Origin: Clostridia bacterium
Lineage (GTDB): Bacteria; Bacillota; Clostridia; Christensenellales; UBA1242
NCBI GenBank assembly: GCA_028694075.1
Contig: JAQUUD010000066.1
Span: 1 to 5,421 of the forward strand
Reading direction: 5' to 3'
DNA: 5,421 nucleotides
The translations under genes and the position numbers were made by a program. The notes below the pieces were generated by a model, which saw nothing but the letters and a program-made list of their open reading frames with translations, had not been told where the DNA came from and ran no database searches. Positions 1 through 4,680 of this stretch are shown piece after piece (position 1 is the stretch's first letter; each line of letters starts with the position of its first letter).

Positions 1-1
1 G

Positions 2-490
2 TCTGGGCAATTTGATGACATTGTTAATGGAACTATTGTAGTTGGTGAAGCAACGAATGCTACTAATTCGATATTAAACAATGACGGAACTTATTCGGCA
101 TTTAGTCACGATGCAAATAATATTTTAAAAATAGATGAGACTTCGATTGTTTCTAAGCAAAATTCCAATCTGGTTTCACAAACCATATTAGCAATAAACC
201 CAAGTCGAACGACAATTTACACGTCTGCTTCTTCATTAGCAAATAGGACTTTCGAAATCGGTATATCAAAAGGCTATGAATATGAAGTTGGGATTGATTA
301 CAGGAAATTTAAAGTTTCTCCAAATGGAGAATTCGTAACCCACCTTTTTTATACCGCTGGGGTAGATGATACTGTGCCTGATGAAAGAGTAACTATATAT
401 TCATATGATGGGACGACCATAAAGGGTTATTATGTTGCAGCTGACGCTCGCCCTTTCGCAGTCGAAAGTATTAAAGAAATAATTGAATAA
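2..490 (+). CDS. Probable phage tail-fibre/appendage protein, C-terminal part (5' end outside window)
   Basis: An open frame runs from base 2 without interruption to TAA at 488-490, giving 162 codons with no start in the window, so only the C-terminus is present. The protein is rich in Asn, Ser, Thr, Gly and Ile/Val in short alternating polar-hydrophobic strands (for example GTIVVGEATNA at 10-20 and YEYEVGIDYRKFKVSPNGEF at 92-111). No membrane segment or coiled coil is visible. This composition is typical of beta-rich phage fibre, baseplate or receptor-binding proteins, but I recognise no catalytic or chaperone motif. The tail (about 148-162) is a short possible helix, AVESIKEIIE. It is followed after 21 bases by the next start, as in a co-transcribed late operon. 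A host or prophage surface protein is the main alternative. The coding call is firm; the fibre role is inferred from composition and position. Confidence 0.72.
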   Translation, partial: SGQFDDIVNGTIVVGEATNATNSILNNDGTYSAFSHDANNILKIDETSIVSKQNSNLVSQTILAINPSRTTIYTSASSLANRTFEIGISKGYEYEVGIDYRKFKVSPNGEFVTHLFYTAGVDDTVPDERVTIYSYDGTTIKGYYVAADARPFAVESIKEIIE

Positions 491-511
491 AGATTTATCA
501 AGGAGATAGAA

Positions 512-610
512 ATGGCAACTATAACAATCATTGATAATGGTGCAGGGAGCAACTGCAACCGACTTTATGTCGATGGTCTCATACTTTTCCACTGGCGGAT
601 AATAAAATAA
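512..610 (+). CDS. 32-aa microprotein, function unknown
   Basis: ATG at 512 is preceded by AAGGAGAT (500-507) with a 4-base gap, the same geometry as the internal start at 2292. The frame ends in TAA at 608-610, directly before the next Shine-Dalgarno. The product starts MATITIIDNGAGSN and ends LILFHWRIIK. It has two short beta-prone stretches, TITII (3-7) and LYVDGLILFHW (18-28), around a Gly/Asn/Ser turn, one Cys (15), and no clear membrane helix. Local GC is about 39%, above its neighbours. Placement between a fibre-like gene and the membrane cassette suggests a virion accessory, tail-tip or lysis-region peptide, but I do not recognise the family. It looks complete rather than a remnant, because start, stop and neighbouring signals all fit. 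Confidence 0.62.
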   Translation: MATITIIDNGAGSNCNRLYVDGLILFHWRIIK

Positions 611-620
611 AAGGAGAATT
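604..620 (+). repeat. Copy 1 of a 17-base translation-leader repeat
   Basis: AAAATAAAAGGAGAATT occurs here, ending 5 bases before the ATG at 626, and again unchanged at 1419-1435 before the ATG at 1441. It contains the Shine-Dalgarno AAGGAGA (611-617) and overlaps the TAA of the microprotein gene (608-610). Both genes so marked encode charged helical proteins of the same cassette. It is probably a shared translation enhancer, or a trace of duplication or selection on leaders. Confidence 0.7.
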
Positions 621-625
621 TTAAA

Positions 626-1381
626 ATGGACTTAAAAGAGAAAGCAAGCGAACTTGTAAAACAAGAAGAAATAAAAAAACAGGGACTCGCATTACAAGAA
701 GAGATAAATAAAAAAGAAATTGTGATACAAAAAAATAATGATAATTTTGATGAGATAAATTTAAAAAATCTTCAGAATGAATATTTAAAAAAACAAGTTG
801 AGAAAGGGAATTCGCTTGCTGAAATTTCTATGGACTATGCGAAAGCCAACATAACAAATGAAATATTTGAAGATGATAGTGACGAGGCGGATAAGTATAA
901 AAAAGAATTAGCGAAAGAACGAAAAGATACTATCAAGGAAAGTTTCAAACAAGACAAAATCTCGCAACAAACTAAAACAATCGATGAAAAACAAAGAAGG
1001 GCAGAGGCTTTTTATAAATCAGTTCGCCCTATATTAGAATTCGATTTTTCTAATTTAATAAATAAAAAGCATAAAAAAGAAGATGGGGATATAGAATCTA
1101 AACCTAAAACATATGAAGACCGATCATATGGCATACCTTTAATGTGTTTGATGTTGCTTTTATTGACAATACCTTATTGTATTGTAACAATAGTTTTGGC
1201 TATTTTTAATGGCATAAATGCTATATTTGAGGCAATCGCAACATTTAGCAAAATCGCACGATATATTGCATTGTCAATATTTATAATCGCAATTGGCGTT
1301 TTAGTCGTTTATTGTGCGTTGTTAGGGATTGATGCATTATTTGGCACTCATATAATAAATACAATAATACCATTATCATAA
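626..1381 (+). CDS. Coiled-coil protein with two C-terminal membrane helices, phage membrane cassette
   Basis: Start ATG 626 is supported by AAGGAGA at 611-617; the stop is TAA 1379-1381; 251 residues. Residues 1-65 and about 85-135 are densely charged Lys/Glu/Gln helix with coiled-coil character. Residues 136-168 form a linker beginning RPILEFDFSNLI, then a basic/acidic stretch. The C-terminus carries two strongly hydrophobic segments, about 170-194 and 212-236, joined by an amphipathic FNGINAIFEAIATFSKIAR stretch (194-212). There is no N-terminal signal peptide. The likely topology is a large cytoplasmic coil anchored by a C-terminal membrane hairpin. The gene lies in a + strand run with two further helical proteins. 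Candidates are a holin-like or lysis-regulating protein, a membrane anchor for a phage complex, or a superinfection-exclusion factor. I recognise no named family. The gene is certain; the role is unknown. Confidence 0.88.
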   Translation: MDLKEKASELVKQEEIKKQGLALQEEINKKEIVIQKNNDNFDEINLKNLQNEYLKKQVEKGNSLAEISMDYAKANITNEIFEDDSDEADKYKKELAKERKDTIKESFKQDKISQQTKTIDEKQRRAEAFYKSVRPILEFDFSNLINKKHKKEDGDIESKPKTYEDRSYGIPLMCLMLLLLTIPYCIVTIVLAIFNGINAIFEAIATFSKIARYIALSIFIIAIGVLVVYCALLGIDALFGTHIINTIIPLS

Positions 1382-1391
1382 TGGGTATTTC

Positions 1392-1408
1392 CAATCGAAA
1401 GATTGTTT
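1392..1408 (+). other. Small GNRA-loop hairpin in the intergenic leader
   Basis: CAATC (1392-1396) and GATTG (1401-1405) are perfect complements around a GAAA tetraloop (1397-1400), followed by TTT. It lies just after the stop at 1381 and about 20 bases before the Shine-Dalgarno of the next gene. A 5-bp stem with three Ts is too weak for a confident terminator. It may attenuate transcription or act as an RNA-stability element between two cassette genes. It could be chance. Confidence 0.3.
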
Positions 1409-1418
1409 AATATATAAA

Positions 1419-1435
1419 AAAATAAAAGGAGAATT
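1419..1435 (+). repeat. Copy 2 of the 17-base translation-leader repeat
   Basis: Identical to 604-620. It holds the Shine-Dalgarno AAAAGGAGA (1424-1432) for the ATG at 1441, 5 bases downstream of the repeat end. It supports that start and suggests matched translation of the two flanking genes. Confidence 0.7.
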
Positions 1436-1440
1436 ATTTA

Positions 1441-1791
1441 ATGAAAAAAATTAACGAAGAAAAATTTCTTGCTGATTATGAATTGGCACTAAAGACAAAA
1501 GAGGATTTTGTTGCAAACAAAGAACTTGCAATCGAAGCCGAAAAGAAAAAAGTTGAGGAAATCGTTTCTACAAACGCATATTCTGAGGTTATTAAAGAAA
1601 CACTAATTGCTTTGGTTGTTGAAGAAAAAGAAAAAGAATTTGACTTGGAAAACATTAATTCAGAGATAGAGGATTTTGAAAAATATCTTATTGATGTGGA
1701 AGAAGAATCTGAAGAAAATTCTGAATATAAAAACGAAGAAATCGAAATAGAAATTCAAGAAGATGCAGGCAATTCAATAAGTGTTGACTAA
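1441..1791 (+). CDS. Small acidic helical protein of the membrane cassette, unknown function
   Basis: Start ATG 1441 follows AAAAGGAGA (1424-1432); stop TAA 1789-1791; 116 residues. The protein is soluble and almost wholly helical by composition. Residues 1-40 are mixed Lys/Glu, 45-65 hold a more hydrophobic helix (AYSEVIKETLIALVVEE), and 66-110 are dominated by Glu/Asp, giving a very acidic C-terminus. No Cys, Trp or metal motif is seen. It lies 59 bases after the two-helix membrane protein and 35 before the polytopic one, so it is probably translated with both. The shape suits a coiled-coil partner, scaffold or inhibitor that binds the basic stretches of its neighbours. That is inference from position and charge only. 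No family is recognised. Confidence 0.82.
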   Translation: MKKINEEKFLADYELALKTKEDFVANKELAIEAEKKKVEEIVSTNAYSEVIKETLIALVVEEKEKEFDLENINSEIEDFEKYLIDVEEESEENSEYKNEEIEIEIQEDAGNSISVD

Positions 1792-1826
1792 TATCCATAA
1801 AAAATATAGAAAAGGAAGTTAATAGT

Positions 1827-2825
1827 ATGGAAGATGTGTTTAGACCACAAAAAAAACCCAATACCAGATTATTCACTGGATTTATGGTATTTGTAATATT
1901 TTTTACCACCAGTGATTTGGTGGCAAATATTGCACAAGAACCAATATGGGTATCTTTATTTTCTATTTCTAGTGGGTTCTTTGTGTTTCTTGGCACTGCC
2001 TTAAAAAAAAGGCAAAATATTGAAAAAGGCATCAATGCTAGGATAGATTATATAAATAATAATTTTAGTCGTGGTGCCGTAATCTTGTCTATGCTAGATA
2101 TAATATGCAGCTTAATCTCGGTGTTTATTACATTGATGGCACTTGGAATAATATTTAGAAGTTTATTCGTTTTGCGATTAATAATAACAATAAGCAAAGT
2201 GAGATTGGTTGTGCAAACTGTACTATTAATAATAGTTGGGTATCTAACTTTACGATTAAATAAAATAAAATTAAAATTTAAGGAGATAAAAATGAAATCA
2301 TTTTTTAATAAGATTTGGGAAGGAATTGTTGCCGGCTCTAAATATGTGTTTGTATCAAATCCACAAGCGAGTTTAGCAACAATAGGAAATGCCTTTTTAA
2401 GTGCGACCATTGGTTATACTGCTAGCTTTGATGCAATAATTGCTGATTTGCCAAGCTTTCTTTTACTTGGAGTAGATATAGTGCCTATAGCAATATCAAT
2501 ATTACTATTTGTAATAGTACAAGTATTCGGTATTAGATGGGCATTTGAGACCAATTCAGCTGCAGCTGAAAGAAAATCAACTTCAAAAATAAATAAACAA
2601 ATTATTGCTGAAGAAAAAGCAAAGGCAAAAGCGATAGAATTAGAAACAAAAGCAAAGGCTGCTGAAGAGGCGGAAGCGATTGCCCTAAAAGCACAAAAAG
2701 ATAAAGATGCTGCTGAGGCAAAAGCAAAAGCAGAACACGAAGCATATTTGCTTGCACTCGCTGCTAAATTAGACGCAGAAAAAAAAGCGGCTGAAACTGC
2801 AACCGAAACTAAACCACAAGCATAA
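1827..2825 (+). CDS. Polytopic membrane protein with C-terminal Ala/Lys/Glu coil (possible two-gene fusion)
   Basis: Start ATG 1827 follows AAAGGAAG (1811-1818); stop TAA 2823-2825; 332 residues. Hydrophobic segments lie at about 15-36, 39-59, 83-111, 113-144 (probably one long or two short), 186-204 and 209-236. Residues 243-325 are a nearly uninterrupted Ala/Lys/Glu coil, resembling the TolA middle domain in composition only. A basic stretch (145-157) separates the N-terminal membrane part from Met156, which has its own strong Shine-Dalgarno (2280-2287). The frame could therefore yield a full protein and a 177-residue C-terminal one, or be two genes joined by loss of a stop. The gene closes the + strand block and runs into the hairpin terminator. 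Holin-like, membrane-remodelling or DNA-entry roles are possible. No family is recognised. Confidence 0.83.
   Translation: MEDVFRPQKKPNTRLFTGFMVFVIFFTTSDLVANIAQEPIWVSLFSISSGFFVFLGTALKKRQNIEKGINARIDYINNNFSRGAVILSMLDIICSLISVFITLMALGIIFRSLFVLRLIITISKVRLVVQTVLLIIVGYLTLRLNKIKLKFKEIKMKSFFNKIWEGIVAGSKYVFVSNPQASLATIGNAFLSATIGYTASFDAIIADLPSFLLLGVDIVPIAISILLFVIVQVFGIRWAFETNSAAAERKSTSKINKQIIAEEKAKAKAIELETKAKAAEEAEAIALKAQKDKDAAEAKAKAEHEAYLLALAAKLDAEKKAAETATETKPQA
2280..2294 (+). promoter_or_regulatory. Strong internal ribosome binding site and in-frame ATG
   Basis: AAGGAGAT (2280-2287), a 4-base gap and ATG (2292-2294) lie inside the 332-codon frame, in phase with it (codon 156). The signal is better than the one used at 1827 and matches the geometry of the microprotein start (500-514). 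The preceding 25 bases are A/T-only and hold TAA in both other frames, like the true intergenic leaders in this block. Confidence 0.7.
2292..2825 (+). CDS. Nested in-frame product: 177-aa membrane protein with Ala/Lys/Glu coil
   Basis: Translation from the internal ATG would give 177 residues starting MKSFFNKIWEG. The order is a short amphipathic N-terminus, a semi-hydrophobic segment (about 31-49), a strong membrane helix (about 54-81), then the charged coil (88-170). This is a self-contained layout: a membrane anchor plus a long soluble helix. Compared with the full frame it lacks the first four hydrophobic segments. Dual starts making long and short membrane proteins are known from phage holin/antiholin genes such as lambda S, though here the offset is 155 codons, far more than in those cases. 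The alternative is that this is the true gene and the upstream 155 codons a separate one fused by mutation or a base-call error. Confidence 0.5.
   Translation: MKSFFNKIWEGIVAGSKYVFVSNPQASLATIGNAFLSATIGYTASFDAIIADLPSFLLLGVDIVPIAISILLFVIVQVFGIRWAFETNSAAAERKSTSKINKQIIAEEKAKAKAIELETKAKAAEEAEAIALKAQKDKDAAEAKAKAEHEAYLLALAAKLDAEKKAAETATETKPQA
2555..2570. repeat. Perfect 16-bp palindrome in coding sequence
   Basis: TTCAGCTGCAGCTGAA is its own reverse complement. It is GC-rich against an A/T-rich background and lies at the boundary between the last membrane helix and the Ala/Lys/Glu coil, encoding part of NSAAAE. It may arise simply from alternating Ala codons. A binding or recombination site cannot be excluded. 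Confidence 0.6.
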
Positions 2826-2840
2826 TATTTATAAAGAATT

Positions 2841-2873
2841 AGAGTATACTAAATTAATAGTATACTCTTTTTT
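2841..2873 (+). terminator. Rho-independent terminator between convergent blocks
   Basis: An 11-bp perfect stem (2841-2851 with 2858-2868) starting AGAGTATACT closes a 6-base AATTAA loop. It is followed by a T run to 2873 on the + strand. It lies 15 bases after the stop of the 332-codon gene. Read on the - strand it lies 18 bases after the stop of the HTH gene, with AATTCTTTATA beyond the stem, so it may also stop that transcript, less efficiently. The stem is A/T-rich but the arrangement is textbook. Confidence 0.85.
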
Positions 2874-2886
2874 ATTGCGTTTTTAT

Positions 2887-3150
2887 TCAGTTATTACCAT
2901 ATTTATATTTTTGTCTAACATGTAACACCATATTATCAATTCCAAAGAAATCGCCAATCTTTTTTAAGAATGATAAATAGCAATGCATTTTTATTTTACG
3001 ACTTATAACCTTATATGTAATATAATCTGGTAAATCAGCCAATTCGCAAAACATTGCAAATGACATATTTTTATCCTTCAAATATTTTAAGATATATATT
3101 GCGAAATTGTCGGTCATTTGATATTGTCTTTCACCTTGTTTAATGCTCAT
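2887..3150 (-). CDS. Small XRE/Cro-like helix-turn-helix regulator
   Basis: Start ATG is at 3148-3150, with AAAAAGGA at 3168-3161 (10-base gap); the stop is TGA at 2889-2887; 87 residues. Residues 15-70 fit a five-helix lambda-repressor-type fold: helix 1 about 15-27, helix 2 about 30-38 (SFAMFCELA), recognition helix about 41-51 (PDYITYKVISRK), then LKKIGDFFGI (62-71), a typical last-helix pattern of the family. The sequence is divergent but the spacing of hydrophobic positions fits. Expected role: DNA-binding repressor or Cro-like switch. The gene has its own promoter with a palindrome over the -10 box, so autoregulation is plausible. Met12 is a later possible start, but the Shine-Dalgarno favours Met1. 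The short basic tail (76-87) lacks a dimerisation or cleavage domain, so this is not a full CI-type repressor. Confidence 0.78.
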   Translation of the reverse strand: MSIKQGERQYQMTDNFAIYILKYLKDKNMSFAMFCELADLPDYITYKVISRKIKMHCYLSFLKKIGDFFGIDNMVLHVRQKYKYGNN

Positions 3151-3175
3151 TTTTTTTAATTCCTTTTTATAACTT

Positions 3176-3191
3176 TTATATTTAAATATAA
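3176..3191. promoter_or_regulatory. Palindromic candidate operator over the HTH gene promoter
   Basis: TTATATTTAAATATAA is a perfect 16-bp palindrome. It covers the whole -10 hexamer (3190-3185) and the expected transcription start near 3178. A dimeric HTH protein bound here would block RNA polymerase. Being entirely A/T in A/T-rich DNA, it could arise by chance, so the operator role is inference from placement. Confidence 0.45.
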
Positions 3192-3213
3192 CATATTTTC
3201 ATTAAAAAGTCAA
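3185..3213 (-). promoter_or_regulatory. Extended -10 sigma-70/SigA-type promoter for the HTH gene
   Basis: Read on the - strand: -35 TTGACT (3213-3208), exact 17-base spacer (3207-3191), -10 TATATT (3190-3185), with a TG one base upstream of the -10 (extended -10). Each hexamer differs from consensus by one base. The expected start near 3178 leaves a leader of about 28 bases containing the Shine-Dalgarno. This makes the regulator gene transcriptionally independent of the nuclease operon upstream. Confidence 0.8.
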
Positions 3214-3247
3214 TCAATTTAAGATTATTTGTCTAGGAATTTATATT

Positions 3248-3265
3248 TATACATTTCTATGTATA
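3248..3265. repeat. Short inverted repeat after the nuclease operon
   Basis: TATACAT (3248-3254) and ATGTATA (3259-3265) pair perfectly around TTCT. The element sits directly beyond the stop codon of the PD-(D/E)XK gene on the - strand. No T run follows on that strand, so it is a poor terminator. It might stabilise the mRNA 3' end or bind a regulator. The flanks carry a direct repeat TATATTTAT (3242-3250 and 3262-3270). Confidence 0.4.
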
Positions 3266-3266
3266 T

Positions 3267-4046
3267 TTATTCATTACACAATCTTGTTAGTGCCATTTTG
3301 GCTTCTTTTTGCAAGTCAGCACACTGGATTACTTCATATTTAGTATTATTTTCATTTATCCAAACCAATATACATTTTCCTACATTTATTCCAAAATTAT
3401 TTAAAATCTCTTTATAAATGGAAAGTTGTAAACTATAATGATAAAATTCACAATCATCATATGCCGACATTTCATACTTCATTTTTTTGCCATAAGAATT
3501 GGTTTTTTCTATTTTTTTGCTTGTTTTATAATCCACGATGTTTATTTCTTGGTATTTTTCATTCCAGCAAAGTAAGTCGATATTCCCTGCAATGTGATCC
3601 TGCAATCCAACGGTAAATTCCATTTTTAATGGCAATAACTTCCCGCTAGTATCAATCGCAAATTTATCATACATATCACATAATTTATATATCCTTTGCT
3701 TTACACCATCCATAACATTATTTTTTTCTGCATCTGAGAAATCAAAAGGCATAACTCTACCAATTTGCCTATCTTCTGCATACTTATGTAAAATAGTGCC
3801 TGTAATACTTGCAATATTTGCGGTTTTCGCCCAAGTATTTAATACTTCTTGTTGGTCTAGTCCATTTTTCTTGGCATAAGCCAAACTTATTTTTTCCTTG
3901 TCAAACTCTTCGAAAAAAGTACTAACAAATTTAGTTACACTCGTTTTAACTCTTTTGTCTTTCCAGTAGTATTCGTGGGGCTCTTCGTGGAATAAATAAT
4001 CATTAAACTTTGAAAACATTAACAATGTGTCTTTATTTATTTCCAT
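3267..4046 (-). CDS. RecB/Cas4-like PD-(D/E)XK nuclease
   Basis: Start ATG is at 4044-4046, with AAGGGAGAT (4059-4051) inside the upstream gene; stop TAA 3269-3267; 259 residues. Visible motifs of the RecB-type PD-(D/E)XK superfamily, in order: N-terminal SVTKF (36-40), GTILHKYAED (83-92; G83, H87, E91), acidic E143, GNID (154-157; metal-binding D157), VDYKTSK (171-177; D172 and K174) and QLSIY (207-211), the QxxxY motif of the RecB/Cas4/AddB group. All expected active-site residues are present, so it is probably a metal-dependent DNA exonuclease or endonuclease. It overlaps the ERCC4-like gene by 14 bases, indicating translational coupling. In phages such enzymes act in recombination, end processing or host-DNA breakdown. 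No cas1/cas2 or helicase partner is visible here, so a Cas4 label is not justified. Confidence 0.85.
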   Translation of the reverse strand: MEINKDTLLMFSKFNDYLFHEEPHEYYWKDKRVKTSVTKFVSTFFEEFDKEKISLAYAKKNGLDQQEVLNTWAKTANIASITGTILHKYAEDRQIGRVMPFDFSDAEKNNVMDGVKQRIYKLCDMYDKFAIDTSGKLLPLKMEFTVGLQDHIAGNIDLLCWNEKYQEINIVDYKTSKKIEKTNSYGKKMKYEMSAYDDCEFYHYSLQLSIYKEILNNFGINVGKCILVWINENNTKYEVIQCADLQKEAKMALTRLCNE

Positions 4047-4680
4047 TTATATCTCCCTTTACAAGTTTTTTAACATAAGTAAGAAAATTTTTGCCATAAA
4101 GCAATTTCATATCGTTTCGCCAATAATAAAACATTTTCACCAAGAGTATGTTTGCAAAATCTTCTTTTACGGGCAAGCATTGAATTTTGAAACCGTATCT
4201 ATTATTGCACTGCCAACTATTCAAAGTAGAATAAACCCGTTGTCCTGCAGTTTGATTTTTGAGTTCATAACCACTAGCATAATCACGAATATCTTCAAAG
4301 TTTTTTACATTCTCTATAAACAACCATTTTTCTTTAACGCCAATTTGATTCATTCGAACGAACTCCCATTCAAGATTATCTCTAATGCCTTGAAGTCCAA
4401 GTTCTATTTTAGATTTTGTTTCTATGTCAGTGTCAGTTAGACATTTGTCTAGTTCGCTTATGCCGAATTTTCGTTCTGCCAACCATTCGTTTCTATAATC
4501 TTTGCCAAGAATAACCATTGAATAGTCACCTTGCCTAAGGTGAAACGGTTCATATAGTTTTTCATATTTCACATTGAGTTTTTCAAATTTTTCGGTTATG
4601 TGCGTAATATAACCTTGTTTTTCTTGTGGGGACATTATAACTTTAACATTTTCTAAAAAGAATTTTTGCTCGTTAGTCAT
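4033..4680 (-). CDS. ERCC4/XPF-like nuclease, phage type
   Basis: Start ATG is at 4678-4680, touching the upstream stop, with GAGGTG at 4692-4687; stop TAA 4035-4033; 215 residues. The order fits an ERCC4 nuclease domain: strand VKVIMSPQEK (12-21), LRQGDYSMVI (48-57; G51, D52), then AERKFGISEL (68-77; E69, R70, K71), the GD...ERK signature. Later features match phage members: WLFIENV (119-125) and a C-terminal helical part (145-200). XPF/Mus81-type enzymes cut branched DNA such as forks and Holliday-like joints, so the pairing with a RecB-like nuclease suggests recombination or resolution. Two usually acidic positions differ: Ser17 stands where the first motif has Asp (DxRE-like), and Ser75 replaces the Asp of ERKx3D. 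D52, E69 and K71 remain, so activity is plausible but not assured. Confidence 0.8.
   Translation of the reverse strand: MTNEQKFFLENVKVIMSPQEKQGYITHITEKFEKLNVKYEKLYEPFHLRQGDYSMVILGKDYRNEWLAERKFGISELDKCLTDTDIETKSKIELGLQGIRDNLEWEFVRMNQIGVKEKWLFIENVKNFEDIRDYASGYELKNQTAGQRVYSTLNSWQCNNRYGFKIQCLPVKEDFANILLVKMFYYWRNDMKLLYGKNFLTYVKKLVKGDINGNK

Noticed and set aside
401..592. 63-codon frame on the - strand
   Set aside because: It lies antisense to the end of the fibre-like gene and the microprotein, which have coherent frames and a proper Shine-Dalgarno. It is Cys/Phe-rich and has no plausible leader.
1163..1191. TTGACA at 1163-1168 as a + strand promoter
   Set aside because: The -35 is perfect, but at 16-18 bases only weak boxes such as TAACAA are found, and it lies in the membrane-helix coding part of the 251-aa gene.
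1688..2410. Two - strand frames of 115 and 120 codons
   Set aside because: Both are antisense shadows of the acidic and polytopic membrane genes on the + strand, which have ribosome binding sites and tight operon spacing.
2590..2810. Tandem DNA repeat array
   Set aside because: The recurring GCAAAAGC-like words reflect Ala/Lys/Glu codons of a long coil. Unit length and order are irregular.
2887..2889. TGA read as tryptophan (Mollicute-type code)
   Set aside because: Reading through TGA would add about a dozen codons that run into the terminator hairpin. No other CDS in the window contains an in-frame TGA, so the standard code is simpler.
3151..3266. Hidden RNA gene or small ORF in the 116-base gap
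   Set aside because: The gap is explained by a promoter, a palindrome and a short inverted repeat. No convincing start codon with a Shine-Dalgarno or stable long RNA fold is seen.
3267..4046. CRISPR Cas4
   Set aside because: The QxxxY and DxK motifs are shared with phage RecB-like nucleases, the Cys cluster of many Cas4 proteins is absent, and no repeats or cas genes are seen.
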